A stretch of 13,025 nt of DNA. Source: Thiohalocapsa sp. (GTDB lineage Bacteria > Pseudomonadota > Gammaproteobacteria > Chromatiales > Chromatiaceae). The notes under the pieces are model-generated. The model searched no databases. It was not told the origin of the DNA and was given only the letters and a program-made list of their open reading frames with translations. Positions 6,316-12,959 of this stretch are shown piece after piece; the stretch's first letter is position 1; each line of letters begins with the position of its first letter. The position numbers and the translations under genes were made by a program. Where the stretch lies: NCBI RefSeq assembly GCF_019695415.1, contig NZ_JAIFKJ010000159.1, positions 1,030 to 14,054 of the forward strand. Direction: 5' to 3'.

Positions 6316-6383
6316 TGGTGCGAGTGATACGCGCCCCTTCGCCGACCCACACCACACCCAACCCGACAATACCCGAACGACCT

Positions 6384-6866
6384 ATGCCGTCTTTCGACGT
6401 TACTGCCGAATGCGACCTGCAAGAGGTGCGCAACGCCGTTGACCAGGCCAACCGGGAGATCGAAACCCGCTTCGATTTCAAAGGCGTTGACGCAGGCTTC
6501 GAGCTCAGCGACGGGAGCGTGAAACTCCACGCGCAGCAGGAGTTTCAACTCCAGCAGATGATGGACATCCTGCGGCAGAAGCTGGTCAAGCGCAAAGTCG
6601 ACCTGGCCGCGCTCGACGTGGGCGAGCCGGTGACCACGTTGAATGCCGCGCGGCAGGAAGTCGGTCTCAAGCAGGGGATCGACGCCGACACCGCCAAGCG
6701 CATGGTCAAGGCCGTCAAGGCCGCGAAGCTCAAGGTGCAGGCGCAGGTCCAGGGCGAGCAGCTGCGCGTCACGGGCAAGAAGCGTGACGACCTGCAACAG
6801 ACCATCGCCCTGCTCAGGGGCGAGGACTGGCAACTCCCGCTCAATTTCACCAATTTCCGGGACTGA
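6384..6866 (+). CDS. yajQ: YajQ family nucleotide-binding protein
   Basis: YajQ proteins are small cytoplasmic proteins with two tandem ferredoxin-like domains. Members have been reported to bind cyclic di-GMP (in Xanthomonas and Pseudomonas) or other nucleotides and nucleic acids, and the exact role here is unknown. The 160-residue product (E. coli about 163) begins MPSFDVTAECDLQEVRNAVDQANREIETRFDFKG, contains the central TAKRMVKAVKAAKLKVQAQVQG, and ends LPLNFTNFRD, all hallmarks of the family. ATG 6384 gives the conserved N-terminus, and longer upstream in-frame extensions overlap xerD in another frame. No Shine-Dalgarno precedes the start. The leader just before it is C/A-rich and nearly free of G and T. 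It stands between xerD and dsbC, which are adjacent in E. coli. Confidence 0.95.
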   Translation: MPSFDVTAECDLQEVRNAVDQANREIETRFDFKGVDAGFELSDGSVKLHAQQEFQLQQMMDILRQKLVKRKVDLAALDVGEPVTTLNAARQEVGLKQGIDADTAKRMVKAVKAAKLKVQAQVQGEQLRVTGKKRDDLQQTIALLRGEDWQLPLNFTNFRD

Positions 6867-6940
6867 CCCACCGGTAGCGGTCGGCCGTTGTCGGCACCGG
6901 GCCACCACATCGAGATACGATTAACACTGAGGCAACCCGC

Positions 6941-7669
6941 ATGATCAAACGCGTTGTACTGACCAGCCTGACCGCCCTCGCGCTCGCCGCGTCCGCGGTC
7001 GTTTTGGCCGACGAGGCCGCCACCATCCGCGCCGCACTCGCAAAGGTGCTGCCGGACTTCAAGCCCACCAGCGTCAAGGCGACCCCGATGGAGGGGCTCT
7101 ATGAGGTAGAGATCGGCCCGCAGGTGATGTTCGTGACCGGTGATGGGCGCTACCTCATCGACGGCGCCATTGTCGACCTCGAGACTCGTGAGAACATCGC
7201 CGAGAGTGCTCAATCTCGGGCGCGGCTGCGGGCCATCGACCAGATCGGCGAAGACAACATGGTGACCTTCGAGGCCGCGTCGCCCGAGCACACCATTACC
7301 GTGTTTACCGATATCGATTGCGGCTACTGCCGCAAACTGCACGGGCAGATCCAGGCCTACAACGATGCCGGCATCAGCGTGCACTACCTGTTCTATCCCC
7401 GGGCCGGTGAGAAGTCGGAATCCTTCGAGAAGGCCGTCTCGGTGTGGTGTGCGGACGATCGCCAGGACGCCATGACCCGCGCCAAGGCGGGTGAGAAGAT
7501 GCCGAAGCGCGACTGCACCAACCCGGTTGCGCAGCACATGGAGCTCGGCCAGCTGATGGGCATCCGCGGTACGCCGGCCATTGTGCTGGACTCGGGCGAG
7601 ATGGTGCCGGGCTATGTGGAGCCGAAGCGTCTTGCGGGCTTGCTGGAGCAAAGCACCGCTGCGAACTGA
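6941..7669 (+). CDS. dsbC: Periplasmic thiol:disulfide interchange protein DsbC
   Basis: DsbC is the periplasmic disulfide isomerase that rearranges wrong disulfides and is kept reduced by DsbD. The 242-residue precursor (E. coli 236) has a signal peptide MIKRVVLTSLTALALAASA..., with likely cleavage after VLA at about residue 23. An N-terminal dimerisation domain (about 24-85) includes GLYEVEIGPQVMFVTGDGRYLIDG. The thioredoxin-fold domain has active site CGYC (Cys127, Cys130) and the cis-proline loop GTPA (Thr211-Pro212). Cys170 and Cys192 match the second, structural disulfide of DsbC. ATG 6941 is preceded by TGAGG at 6928-6932. It lies 74 bp after yajQ. The usual downstream partner recJ is absent, and mutS converges on it instead. 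Confidence 0.96.
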   Translation: MIKRVVLTSLTALALAASAVVLADEAATIRAALAKVLPDFKPTSVKATPMEGLYEVEIGPQVMFVTGDGRYLIDGAIVDLETRENIAESAQSRARLRAIDQIGEDNMVTFEAASPEHTITVFTDIDCGYCRKLHGQIQAYNDAGISVHYLFYPRAGEKSESFEKAVSVWCADDRQDAMTRAKAGEKMPKRDCTNPVAQHMELGQLMGIRGTPAIVLDSGEMVPGYVEPKRLAGLLEQSTAAN

Positions 7670-7684
7670 GTGAGGCGCTGCGCA

Positions 7685-7715
7685 CGCTCGCACGCGCCGC
7701 ATGCGCGTGCGAGCG
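7685..7715. terminator. Perfect 12-bp hairpin between convergent dsbC and mutS
   Basis: CGCTCGCACGCG (7685-7696) and CGCGTGCGAGCG (7704-7715) are exact reverse complements around a 7-nt loop, starting 16 bp after the dsbC stop. It is the strongest hairpin I found in the window and would form on either transcript. No T-tract follows, so it would be a non-canonical bidirectional terminator or 3'-end stabiliser. Confidence 0.55.
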
Positions 7716-7730
7716 CCCGTTGACCCCATC

Positions 7731-7770
7731 ACTGACGGCCGACGCTGTGAGGGCGCGGCCGTGCGTCAGT
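7731..7770. terminator. Second, interrupted hairpin before the mutS 3' end
   Basis: ACTGACG (7731-7737) pairs with CGTCAGT (7764-7770). Inside this, GGCC at 7737-7740 can pair with GGCC at 7757-7760 around a bulge. It lies 47 bp beyond the mutS stop on the mutS transcript, and no T-run accompanies it. It may be an accessory 3'-end structure. Confidence 0.25.
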
Positions 7771-7816
7771 TGTCCGGCGCAGGCCCGCCACCTGGCGCCG
7801 CTCCCTGCGGTCCGGG

Positions 7817-10477
7817 TCACAGCATCCCCTTCAATCGATAGAGCGCTTCCAGCGCCGAGCGCGGCGTCAGCTCGTCCGGGTCCAGCGTCTCCAGTGCCGT
7901 CAGCGCGGGGTGGGGTGCCGGCGGAGCGAACAGGCTGAGCTGCGTCGGGCCAGACTCGCCGTCCGTTGCAGCGCGGTCGGCGGTGTCTTCTTCCAGCATG
8001 CGCAGGCGCTCCCGGGCGTGCTCGATGACCGCCCGCGGCACCCCCGCCAAGGCGGCGACCTGCAGGCCGTAGCTCTGGTTCGCCGGTCCTTCTCGCACGC
8101 TGTGAAGGAAGATGATGCGCTCACCGTGCTCGACGGCGTCCAGGTGCAGGTTAGCAATACCAGTGTGCTCTTGCGGCAGGGCCGTCAGCTCGAAGTAATG
8201 GGTGGCGAACAGCGTCAGCGCTCGCACCCGTGTGGCCAGCTCCACCGCGCAGGCCCAGGCCAGGGAAAGACCGTCGAAGGTGCTGGTGCCGCGGCCGATC
8301 TCGTCCATGAGCACCAGGCTCTGCTCCGTGGCATTGTTGAGAATATTGGCGGTCTCTTCCATCTCGACCATAAAGGTTGAGCGCCCGCCGGCAAGGTCGT
8401 CTGCGGCACCGATGCGCGAGAAGATCCGGTCCACCGGCCCGATGTGCGCCGACGCCGCCGGAACGAAGCTCCCGGCGTAGGCCATGACCACGATGAGCGC
8501 CGTCTGGCGCATGAAGGTGGACTTGCCGCCCATGTTGGGCCCTGTGATCACCAGCATGCGCTGTGTGTCGTCAAGGTGTACCGGGTTCGGAATGAAGGGC
8601 TCACCGCCGCCGGCGGCGAGGACCCGCTCCACCACCGGGTGGCGCCCGTCGGCGATGTCGATGACGGTCGCGCCCACAAGCTCGGGCCGGCGCCAGTCCA
8701 GGGCCGCCGCCCGCTCGGCGAGGCCCGTCAGCACGTCCAGGGTCGCCAGTGCCTGCGCCAGGCGTTGGAGTGCCTCGATGGACTCCCGCAGCTCGTCCAG
8801 TAGCCCCTCATACAGGGATTTCTCTAACGCCAGCGCCCGCTCACGGGCGGAGAGCACCTGGTCTTCGAACCGCTTCAGCTCCGGGGTGATGTAGCGCTCT
8901 GCGCCCTTGAGGGTCTGCCGGCGCTGGTAGTCTGCCGGCACCTTGTCGGCGTGGCTGCGGCCGATCTCGATGTAGTAACCGTGCACGCGGTTGTAGCTCA
9001 CCTTGAGTGCGGCGATGCCGGTGCGCTCGCGCTCGCGGCGTTCCAGCTCCAGCAGGAATTGGTCGCCGTGCTCGGCGAGGTCGCGAAGCTCGTCCAGCTC
9101 CGTGGAATAGCCTCGCGCCAGCACGCCGCCGTCGCGGAGCAGCGCCGGCGGCGACTCGATGAGGGCGCAGCGGAGCAGGTCTGCAGTGGCCGGATGCTCG
9201 CCCAGATCGGCGTCCAGCGCGGCCAGCAGTGCAGGCTGGGTGCCGGCGAGGTGCGCTTGAGCCAAGCCCGAGTGGAGCGCAGGGAGTCGGTCCAGCGCAT
9301 CGCGCAGTGCTGCCAGGTCGCGCGGGCGGGCGGAGCCGATGGCGATGCGGGCGACGATGCGCTCGATATCGGCGATGGCGGCAAGCTCCTCCCGCAACGG
9401 CGTGCGCAGCTCGTCTGTCAGCAGCGCCTCCAGGGCATCATGGCGGGCGCATACGGCGTCGGCGTCGCGCAGCGGCCGGCCGAGCCAACGCCGGAGCTGG
9501 CGTGCGCCCATGGCGGTGCAGGTGGCGTCCATGACCGCGGCCAGGGTCTGCTGCTCCGCACGCTCACCATCCGTTCGCAGCGGCGTCAGCAGCTCCAGGT
9601 TGCGGCGGGTGGCGGCGTCCAGGATCAGCGCGTCGTCCCGCCGCTCGGTGGCGAGCCCGCGCAGGTGCGGCAGCTCGCTCTGCTGCGTGTCCTGCACATA
9701 CTGCAGCAGACAGCCGGCGGCGCCCACGGCGAGCGGAAGATCCGCGCAGCCGAAGCCCGCAAGGTCCCGGGTGCCGAACTGCCGGCAGAGTAAATGTTCG
9801 GCGCTGTCGGCATCGAACAGCCACGGCTGGCGGCGCGCGATGCCGCCGTCGAAGCGCAGCCGCTCGGGGAGGTCGCTGGCCTCGGCGAGCAGCAGCTCCG
9901 CGGGCTTCAGGCGTTCAAGCTCCGCCGCCAGTGCGGAAAGCCCTGCGAGCTCCAGTACCGTGAAGCGCCCGGCGGCGAGCTCCAGCACCGCCAGCCCAAA
10001 GCGTGGCTCATCGTCATCCGCCGAGGCAGCCTCTGCCACCGCGCAGAGGAGATTCTCCCGGCGGTCGTCCAGCAGGGCCTCGTCGGTGAGCGTGCCTGGT
10101 GTGACCACCCGCACCACCTTTCGCTCCACCGGCCCTTTGCTCTTCGCCGGGTCCCCCAGCTGCTCACAGATGGCCACGGAGACGCCTGCGCGCACCAGCT
10201 TGGCCAGGTAGCTCTCAGCGGCGTGGTAGGGCACCCCGGCCATCGGGATGGGCTGGCCGGCGGACTGGCCGCGCTTGGTGAGCGTGATGTCCAGTAGGCC
10301 TGCCGCCCGCTCCGCGTCGTCGAAGAACAGCTCGTAGAAGTCCCCCATGCGATAGAAGAGCAGCATGTCCGGGTACTCCGCCTTGATGCGCAGGTACTGC
10401 TGCATCATCGGGGTGTGCTGGCTCGACTGCTTCTGCGGCGTTGGCGGGGCTTTCGTCGGGTCGGCGGCTTTGGGCAT
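7817..10477 (-). CDS. mutS: DNA mismatch repair ATPase MutS
   Basis: MutS recognises mismatches and small loops and starts repair with MutL. The 886-residue protein is full length (E. coli 853). The mismatch domain has MGDFYELFFDD with the wedge Phe47 and Glu49. The clamp region includes the conserved KVSYNRVHGYYIEIGRSHADKVPADY. The ATPase domain has Walker A GPNMGGKST (646-654), the loop STFMVEMEETANIL (700-713), Walker B LVLMDEIGRG with Asp725/Glu726, and LFATHYFELT. Near the C-terminus, QLSLF (846-850) fits a beta-clamp-binding motif, followed by the DPDELTPRSALEALYRLKGML tetramerisation helix pair. ATG 10477 gives about 10 residues more than E. coli before HTPMMQQYL. No clear Shine-Dalgarno precedes it, and Met24 or Met25 would be late alternatives. 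No inactivating change is seen. Confidence 0.98.
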   Translation of the reverse strand: MPKAADPTKAPPTPQKQSSQHTPMMQQYLRIKAEYPDMLLFYRMGDFYELFFDDAERAAGLLDITLTKRGQSAGQPIPMAGVPYHAAESYLAKLVRAGVSVAICEQLGDPAKSKGPVERKVVRVVTPGTLTDEALLDDRRENLLCAVAEAASADDDEPRFGLAVLELAAGRFTVLELAGLSALAAELERLKPAELLLAEASDLPERLRFDGGIARRQPWLFDADSAEHLLCRQFGTRDLAGFGCADLPLAVGAAGCLLQYVQDTQQSELPHLRGLATERRDDALILDAATRRNLELLTPLRTDGERAEQQTLAAVMDATCTAMGARQLRRWLGRPLRDADAVCARHDALEALLTDELRTPLREELAAIADIERIVARIAIGSARPRDLAALRDALDRLPALHSGLAQAHLAGTQPALLAALDADLGEHPATADLLRCALIESPPALLRDGGVLARGYSTELDELRDLAEHGDQFLLELERRERERTGIAALKVSYNRVHGYYIEIGRSHADKVPADYQRRQTLKGAERYITPELKRFEDQVLSARERALALEKSLYEGLLDELRESIEALQRLAQALATLDVLTGLAERAAALDWRRPELVGATVIDIADGRHPVVERVLAAGGGEPFIPNPVHLDDTQRMLVITGPNMGGKSTFMRQTALIVVMAYAGSFVPAASAHIGPVDRIFSRIGAADDLAGGRSTFMVEMEETANILNNATEQSLVLMDEIGRGTSTFDGLSLAWACAVELATRVRALTLFATHYFELTALPQEHTGIANLHLDAVEHGERIIFLHSVREGPANQSYGLQVAALAGVPRAVIEHARERLRMLEEDTADRAATDGESGPTQLSLFAPPAPHPALTALETLDPDELTPRSALEALYRLKGML

Positions 10478-10493
10478 CTGTGTGTATGAGTTG

Positions 10494-10528
10494 CGAGGGC
10501 CGAGGGTTGAGGGTCGAGTCGCGAGGAG
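10494..10528. repeat. Imperfect heptamer array, five units
   Basis: Successive heptamers read CGAGGGC, CGAGGGT, TGAGGGT, CGAGTCG and CGAGGAG. They sit in the 97-bp gap between the divergent mutS and the unknown gene at 10575, just 5' of the mutS start. The array could alter spacing of a promoter by slippage or be neutral simple-sequence DNA. Confidence 0.6.
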
Positions 10529-10536
10529 CAGTGGTG

Positions 10537-10565
10537 CTGGCGCGTCGCGCTATCCGGGCTAGAAT
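10537..10565 (+). promoter_or_regulatory. Predicted promoter giving a near-leaderless mRNA
   Basis: CTGGCG (10537-10542, 3 of 6 matches to TTGACA) is followed after 17 bp by TAGAAT (10560-10565, 5 of 6 to TATAAT). Transcription would begin at about 10571-10573, only 2-4 nt before the ATG at 10575. The absence of a Shine-Dalgarno before this gene fits a leaderless start. Confidence 0.5.
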
Positions 10566-10574
10566 GGCGCGGCT

Positions 10575-11120
10575 ATGCGCTTCAAGCTCCCCCGCACCTA
10601 CAAGCTCCTGCTGGCGTTGGCCGTGGTGGTCGGGCCGTTCTATTGGCTCATGTTCACGGAGGACGGCCGACGGCGCAGCGATCTCTTCATTCTGCACATC
10701 CTGGGCAAGCCCAGCTTCAATATCGCCTACGACCGCCTGAGCGGCGCTGTCACCCACGCGGACATCGAAGAGCAGTTTCCGAAGGTGGACTTTCAGTGCG
10801 CGGAGCGCCAGAGCTCACTGGGCGACGAGGTATGCGGCGCCGAGATCGCCTCCTTCAACGGCCTGCCAGCGCGTCGCACCCTGCTGCACTACGGCGCCGG
10901 CCGCCTGACGGCGCTGCGGCTGGATTATCGCCCGCATTACCACGGGCTGCTCACCGAATCCCTGCGCAACGGCCTGGGGGAGCCCAGCGAAGAGGCCGGC
11001 GGCAGCACGCTGCGCTGGCAGGCCGAGGGCGGCACCATCGTCGTCCCGGCAACAGCGCCCGAGACCGACGCCAACGCCGTCCTCATGTGGCTCGCCCCCG
11101 CCCTCACCGGCAACTACTAG
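10575..11120 (+). CDS. Unknown membrane-anchored, probably periplasmic protein
   Basis: I do not recognise this 181-residue protein. Residues 1-10 are basic (MRFKLPRTYK), followed by one hydrophobic segment (about 11-27, LLLALAVVVGPFYWLMF). This predicts an uncleaved anchor with the rest in the periplasm. The soluble part has only two cysteines, Cys75 and Cys87, which could form a disulfide. The C-terminal half (LLTESLRNGLGEPSEEAGGSTLRWQAEGGTIVV, 125-157) reads as a helix followed by two beta strands. Codon use and GC look like the neighbours, and the frame runs from a good -10 box to a stop at 11118-11120, so I take it as a real gene. It is divergent from mutS and convergent with the aminopropyltransferase-like gene. 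Other envelope protein classes cannot be excluded. Confidence 0.8.
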   Translation: MRFKLPRTYKLLLALAVVVGPFYWLMFTEDGRRRSDLFILHILGKPSFNIAYDRLSGAVTHADIEEQFPKVDFQCAERQSSLGDEVCGAEIASFNGLPARRTLLHYGAGRLTALRLDYRPHYHGLLTESLRNGLGEPSEEAGGSTLRWQAEGGTIVVPATAPETDANAVLMWLAPALTGNY

Positions 11121-11197
11121 ATCTAGATTCGTGGACGGTATATTGAATGCTTGCCTGGCCGTTGCACACGGAGACGCCGCCTGCGGCTCGTGACGCC

Positions 11198-12769
11198 TCA
11201 GCCATCCTCGCCGAGCAGCAGCCCGGCAATGAGCCGTTCCACCGGGGCGTAGTCATCGGTGAGCAGCGGAATCTCTTCGGGCGGCGTCCCGTAGGCCGTG
11301 ATGTCCTCGGTCATGCGGCTCCAGGCGCGCTGGAAGCCGCGGCGGGCGGGGACGGTCTTGGCCAGCCGCGGACCATTGCTGGCGCTCAGGATGAAGGTCA
11401 CGCGCGGATCCTTCGGCACCTGATCCATCCAAATGTCCACGTGCCGGAACTCGGTCCGCAGCGTCTTGGCAATGGCCTTGATGAGCCGCGGGTCCGGGAA
11501 GGCGTCGACGACATTCATCAGGTAGAGCCCGTCGGGGGCGAGGCGCTCACGTACCAGGGTCGCGAACTCACGGGTCACCAGGTGGTACGGGATAGCGACG
11601 TCGTGGAAGACGTCGCCGACAACCACATCGAAGGCTTGGTCGGTGTCCGCAAGCGCGAGGCGGGCATCGCGGTGCTCGATGGTCATGCTTGCGGGCTCGA
11701 GCCCCAGGGATTCTGCGGCGGTCAGGGTCACCATGGGGTCCAGCTCGGCGACGGTAATGCTGGAGGCGGGGCTCAGCGCCTGCACCGCCCGCGGTTGGCT
11801 GTAGGCGCCGCCGCCGGCGAAGAACCAGGCTAGCCCGTCGTCATAGGCGCCTTGGAAGTGCGCATAGGCAAGCTCGTCCAAGCCATGCACATAGGGGGCG
11901 ATGAGCAGGTCCGGCTCCGTCATGTGGTTGATGCCGTGGAGCAGGTGGTCCAGCACCAGCCCGCGCGCCATGTCGGGCGGCGCCAGGTCGGGGCGCTCCA
12001 CGACACGGATGCAGAAGTAGGCGCTCTCGCGGTCGCAGGACGACACGAGGCCGCCACGCAGGACGGCCAGCAGCACTGCCGCCAGCACGCCCACGAGCAG
12101 CAGCGCCTGCGCCGGGCGGGCGCTGCGGCGCAGGAACGGCGCGCCGAGGGCGAGCAGCGCGACTCCAGTCGCGAGCACCACGGCGCGCGTGCCGAAGCTC
12201 TGTACCAGCCAATAACCGGCGGCGAAGGTGCCGGCGATACTGCCGATGGCAGCCAGCGCGTGCATGCGCCCCACCACGTGACCCGCACGCGGGTCCAGGC
12301 GCAGCGCCAGGGTCGTAAGCAGCGGGGTAACGACGCCGATAAGCGCCGCCGGCATGAAAAAGAGCACGGCCGCAAAGGCGAAGCTCGCGCTCAAAAGCGT
12401 CAGGCCCTGTTGCTGTACCGCTGCGCCCAGCGGGCTCAGGATGGCAATGCTCAGCAGGCAGTAAAGGCCGCCGGCGGCGAGCACCCAGCCGACGCTCCGG
12501 CTGGTGGCGCCGTTATCGGCCCAGATGCCACCGAGCCAGTTGCCGAGTGACAGGCCCGCCAGGATCACGCCGATAATGGACGTCCAGGTGTACAGCGAGA
12601 CACCGACGTAGGGCGCCACCAGCCGTCCGGCGACGATCTCCAGCACCAGCAGCAGCGCGGAGCTGATGAATACAGTGGCGGCATAGCCCGCGAGCACCTG
12701 CCTGTTTGGTCTGTCCGCAGTGGCGGGCGGTGGGGCGGTTGTGGATGTGGTTTCTGTCTCAGCGGTCAT
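11198..12769 (-). CDS. Membrane-fused spermidine synthase-like protein
   Basis: This 523-residue protein joins an integral-membrane N-terminal part to a spermidine/spermine synthase-type SAM-fold domain, the architecture often annotated 'fused MFS/spermidine synthase'. About seven hydrophobic segments (roughly 26-48, 58-81, 93-114, 123-151, 168-190, 194-213, 220-238) include the family stretch LVLEIVAGRLVAPYVGVSLYTW. A linker carries CDRESAYFCIRV (Cys245, Cys253). The C-terminal domain shows GGGAYSQPRAV (319-329), VAELDP (340-345), HRDAR, VGDVFHDVAIPYHLVTREF (384-402) and LTDDYAPVE. These correspond to the nucleotide-binding loop, acidic residue and catalytic-Asp regions of SpeE. Soluble SpeE has GGGDGG at the first site, which differs here. 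Substrate and reaction are unknown. ATG 12769 lacks a clear Shine-Dalgarno. No speD accompanies it. Confidence 0.85.
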   Translation of the reverse strand: MTAETETTSTTAPPPATADRPNRQVLAGYAATVFISSALLLVLEIVAGRLVAPYVGVSLYTWTSIIGVILAGLSLGNWLGGIWADNGATSRSVGWVLAAGGLYCLLSIAILSPLGAAVQQQGLTLLSASFAFAAVLFFMPAALIGVVTPLLTTLALRLDPRAGHVVGRMHALAAIGSIAGTFAAGYWLVQSFGTRAVVLATGVALLALGAPFLRRSARPAQALLLVGVLAAVLLAVLRGGLVSSCDRESAYFCIRVVERPDLAPPDMARGLVLDHLLHGINHMTEPDLLIAPYVHGLDELAYAHFQGAYDDGLAWFFAGGGAYSQPRAVQALSPASSITVAELDPMVTLTAAESLGLEPASMTIEHRDARLALADTDQAFDVVVGDVFHDVAIPYHLVTREFATLVRERLAPDGLYLMNVVDAFPDPRLIKAIAKTLRTEFRHVDIWMDQVPKDPRVTFILSASNGPRLAKTVPARRGFQRAWSRMTEDITAYGTPPEEIPLLTDDYAPVERLIAGLLLGEDG

Positions 12770-12860
12770 TGGTGAATCAAGGCGGGATCAACGGGTGGCG
12801 AGTGGAGCGTGGTGTCGGGCCGAGAATGGTGACGGTAATGCCCAGGCGCTACCGGCACCA

Positions 12861-12892
12861 TGCCCCTGCGAAAGCGGGCACAATACCCGCTT
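12861..12892. repeat. REP-like pair of overlapping inverted repeats
   Basis: TGCCC (12861-12865) pairs with GGGCA (12876-12880) around GC-GAAA-GC, a GNRA-type tetraloop stem with a 2-nt bulge. AAGCGGG (12872-12878) also pairs perfectly with CCCGCTT (12886-12892) around a 7-nt loop. The two hairpins share bases and exclude each other. The core resembles the dispersed intergenic palindromes with a GCGAAAGCGGG core seen in many proteobacterial genomes. Only one copy lies in this window, so repetitiveness is inferred. Confidence 0.4.
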
Positions 12893-12959
12893 AGTGCCTT
12901 CGACGGGCACCCACCCCCGCCGACAGTGGCGAAGAACCAAGCCGCGCGTGCTGCCCTGA

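Noticed and set aside
6081..6383. Longer yajQ reading frame beginning inside xerD
   Set aside because: The extra residues are xerD read in another frame. Family members begin MPSFD.
8951..10211. Plus-strand frames of 280 and 290 codons antisense to mutS
   Set aside because: They mirror the codon bias of mutS, have no motifs, and mutS itself is complete and intact.
11852..12550. Plus-strand frame of 232 codons antisense to the membrane-fused enzyme
   Set aside because: Gln/Arg/Glu-rich shadow of Leu/Ala-rich membrane segments, with no independent support.
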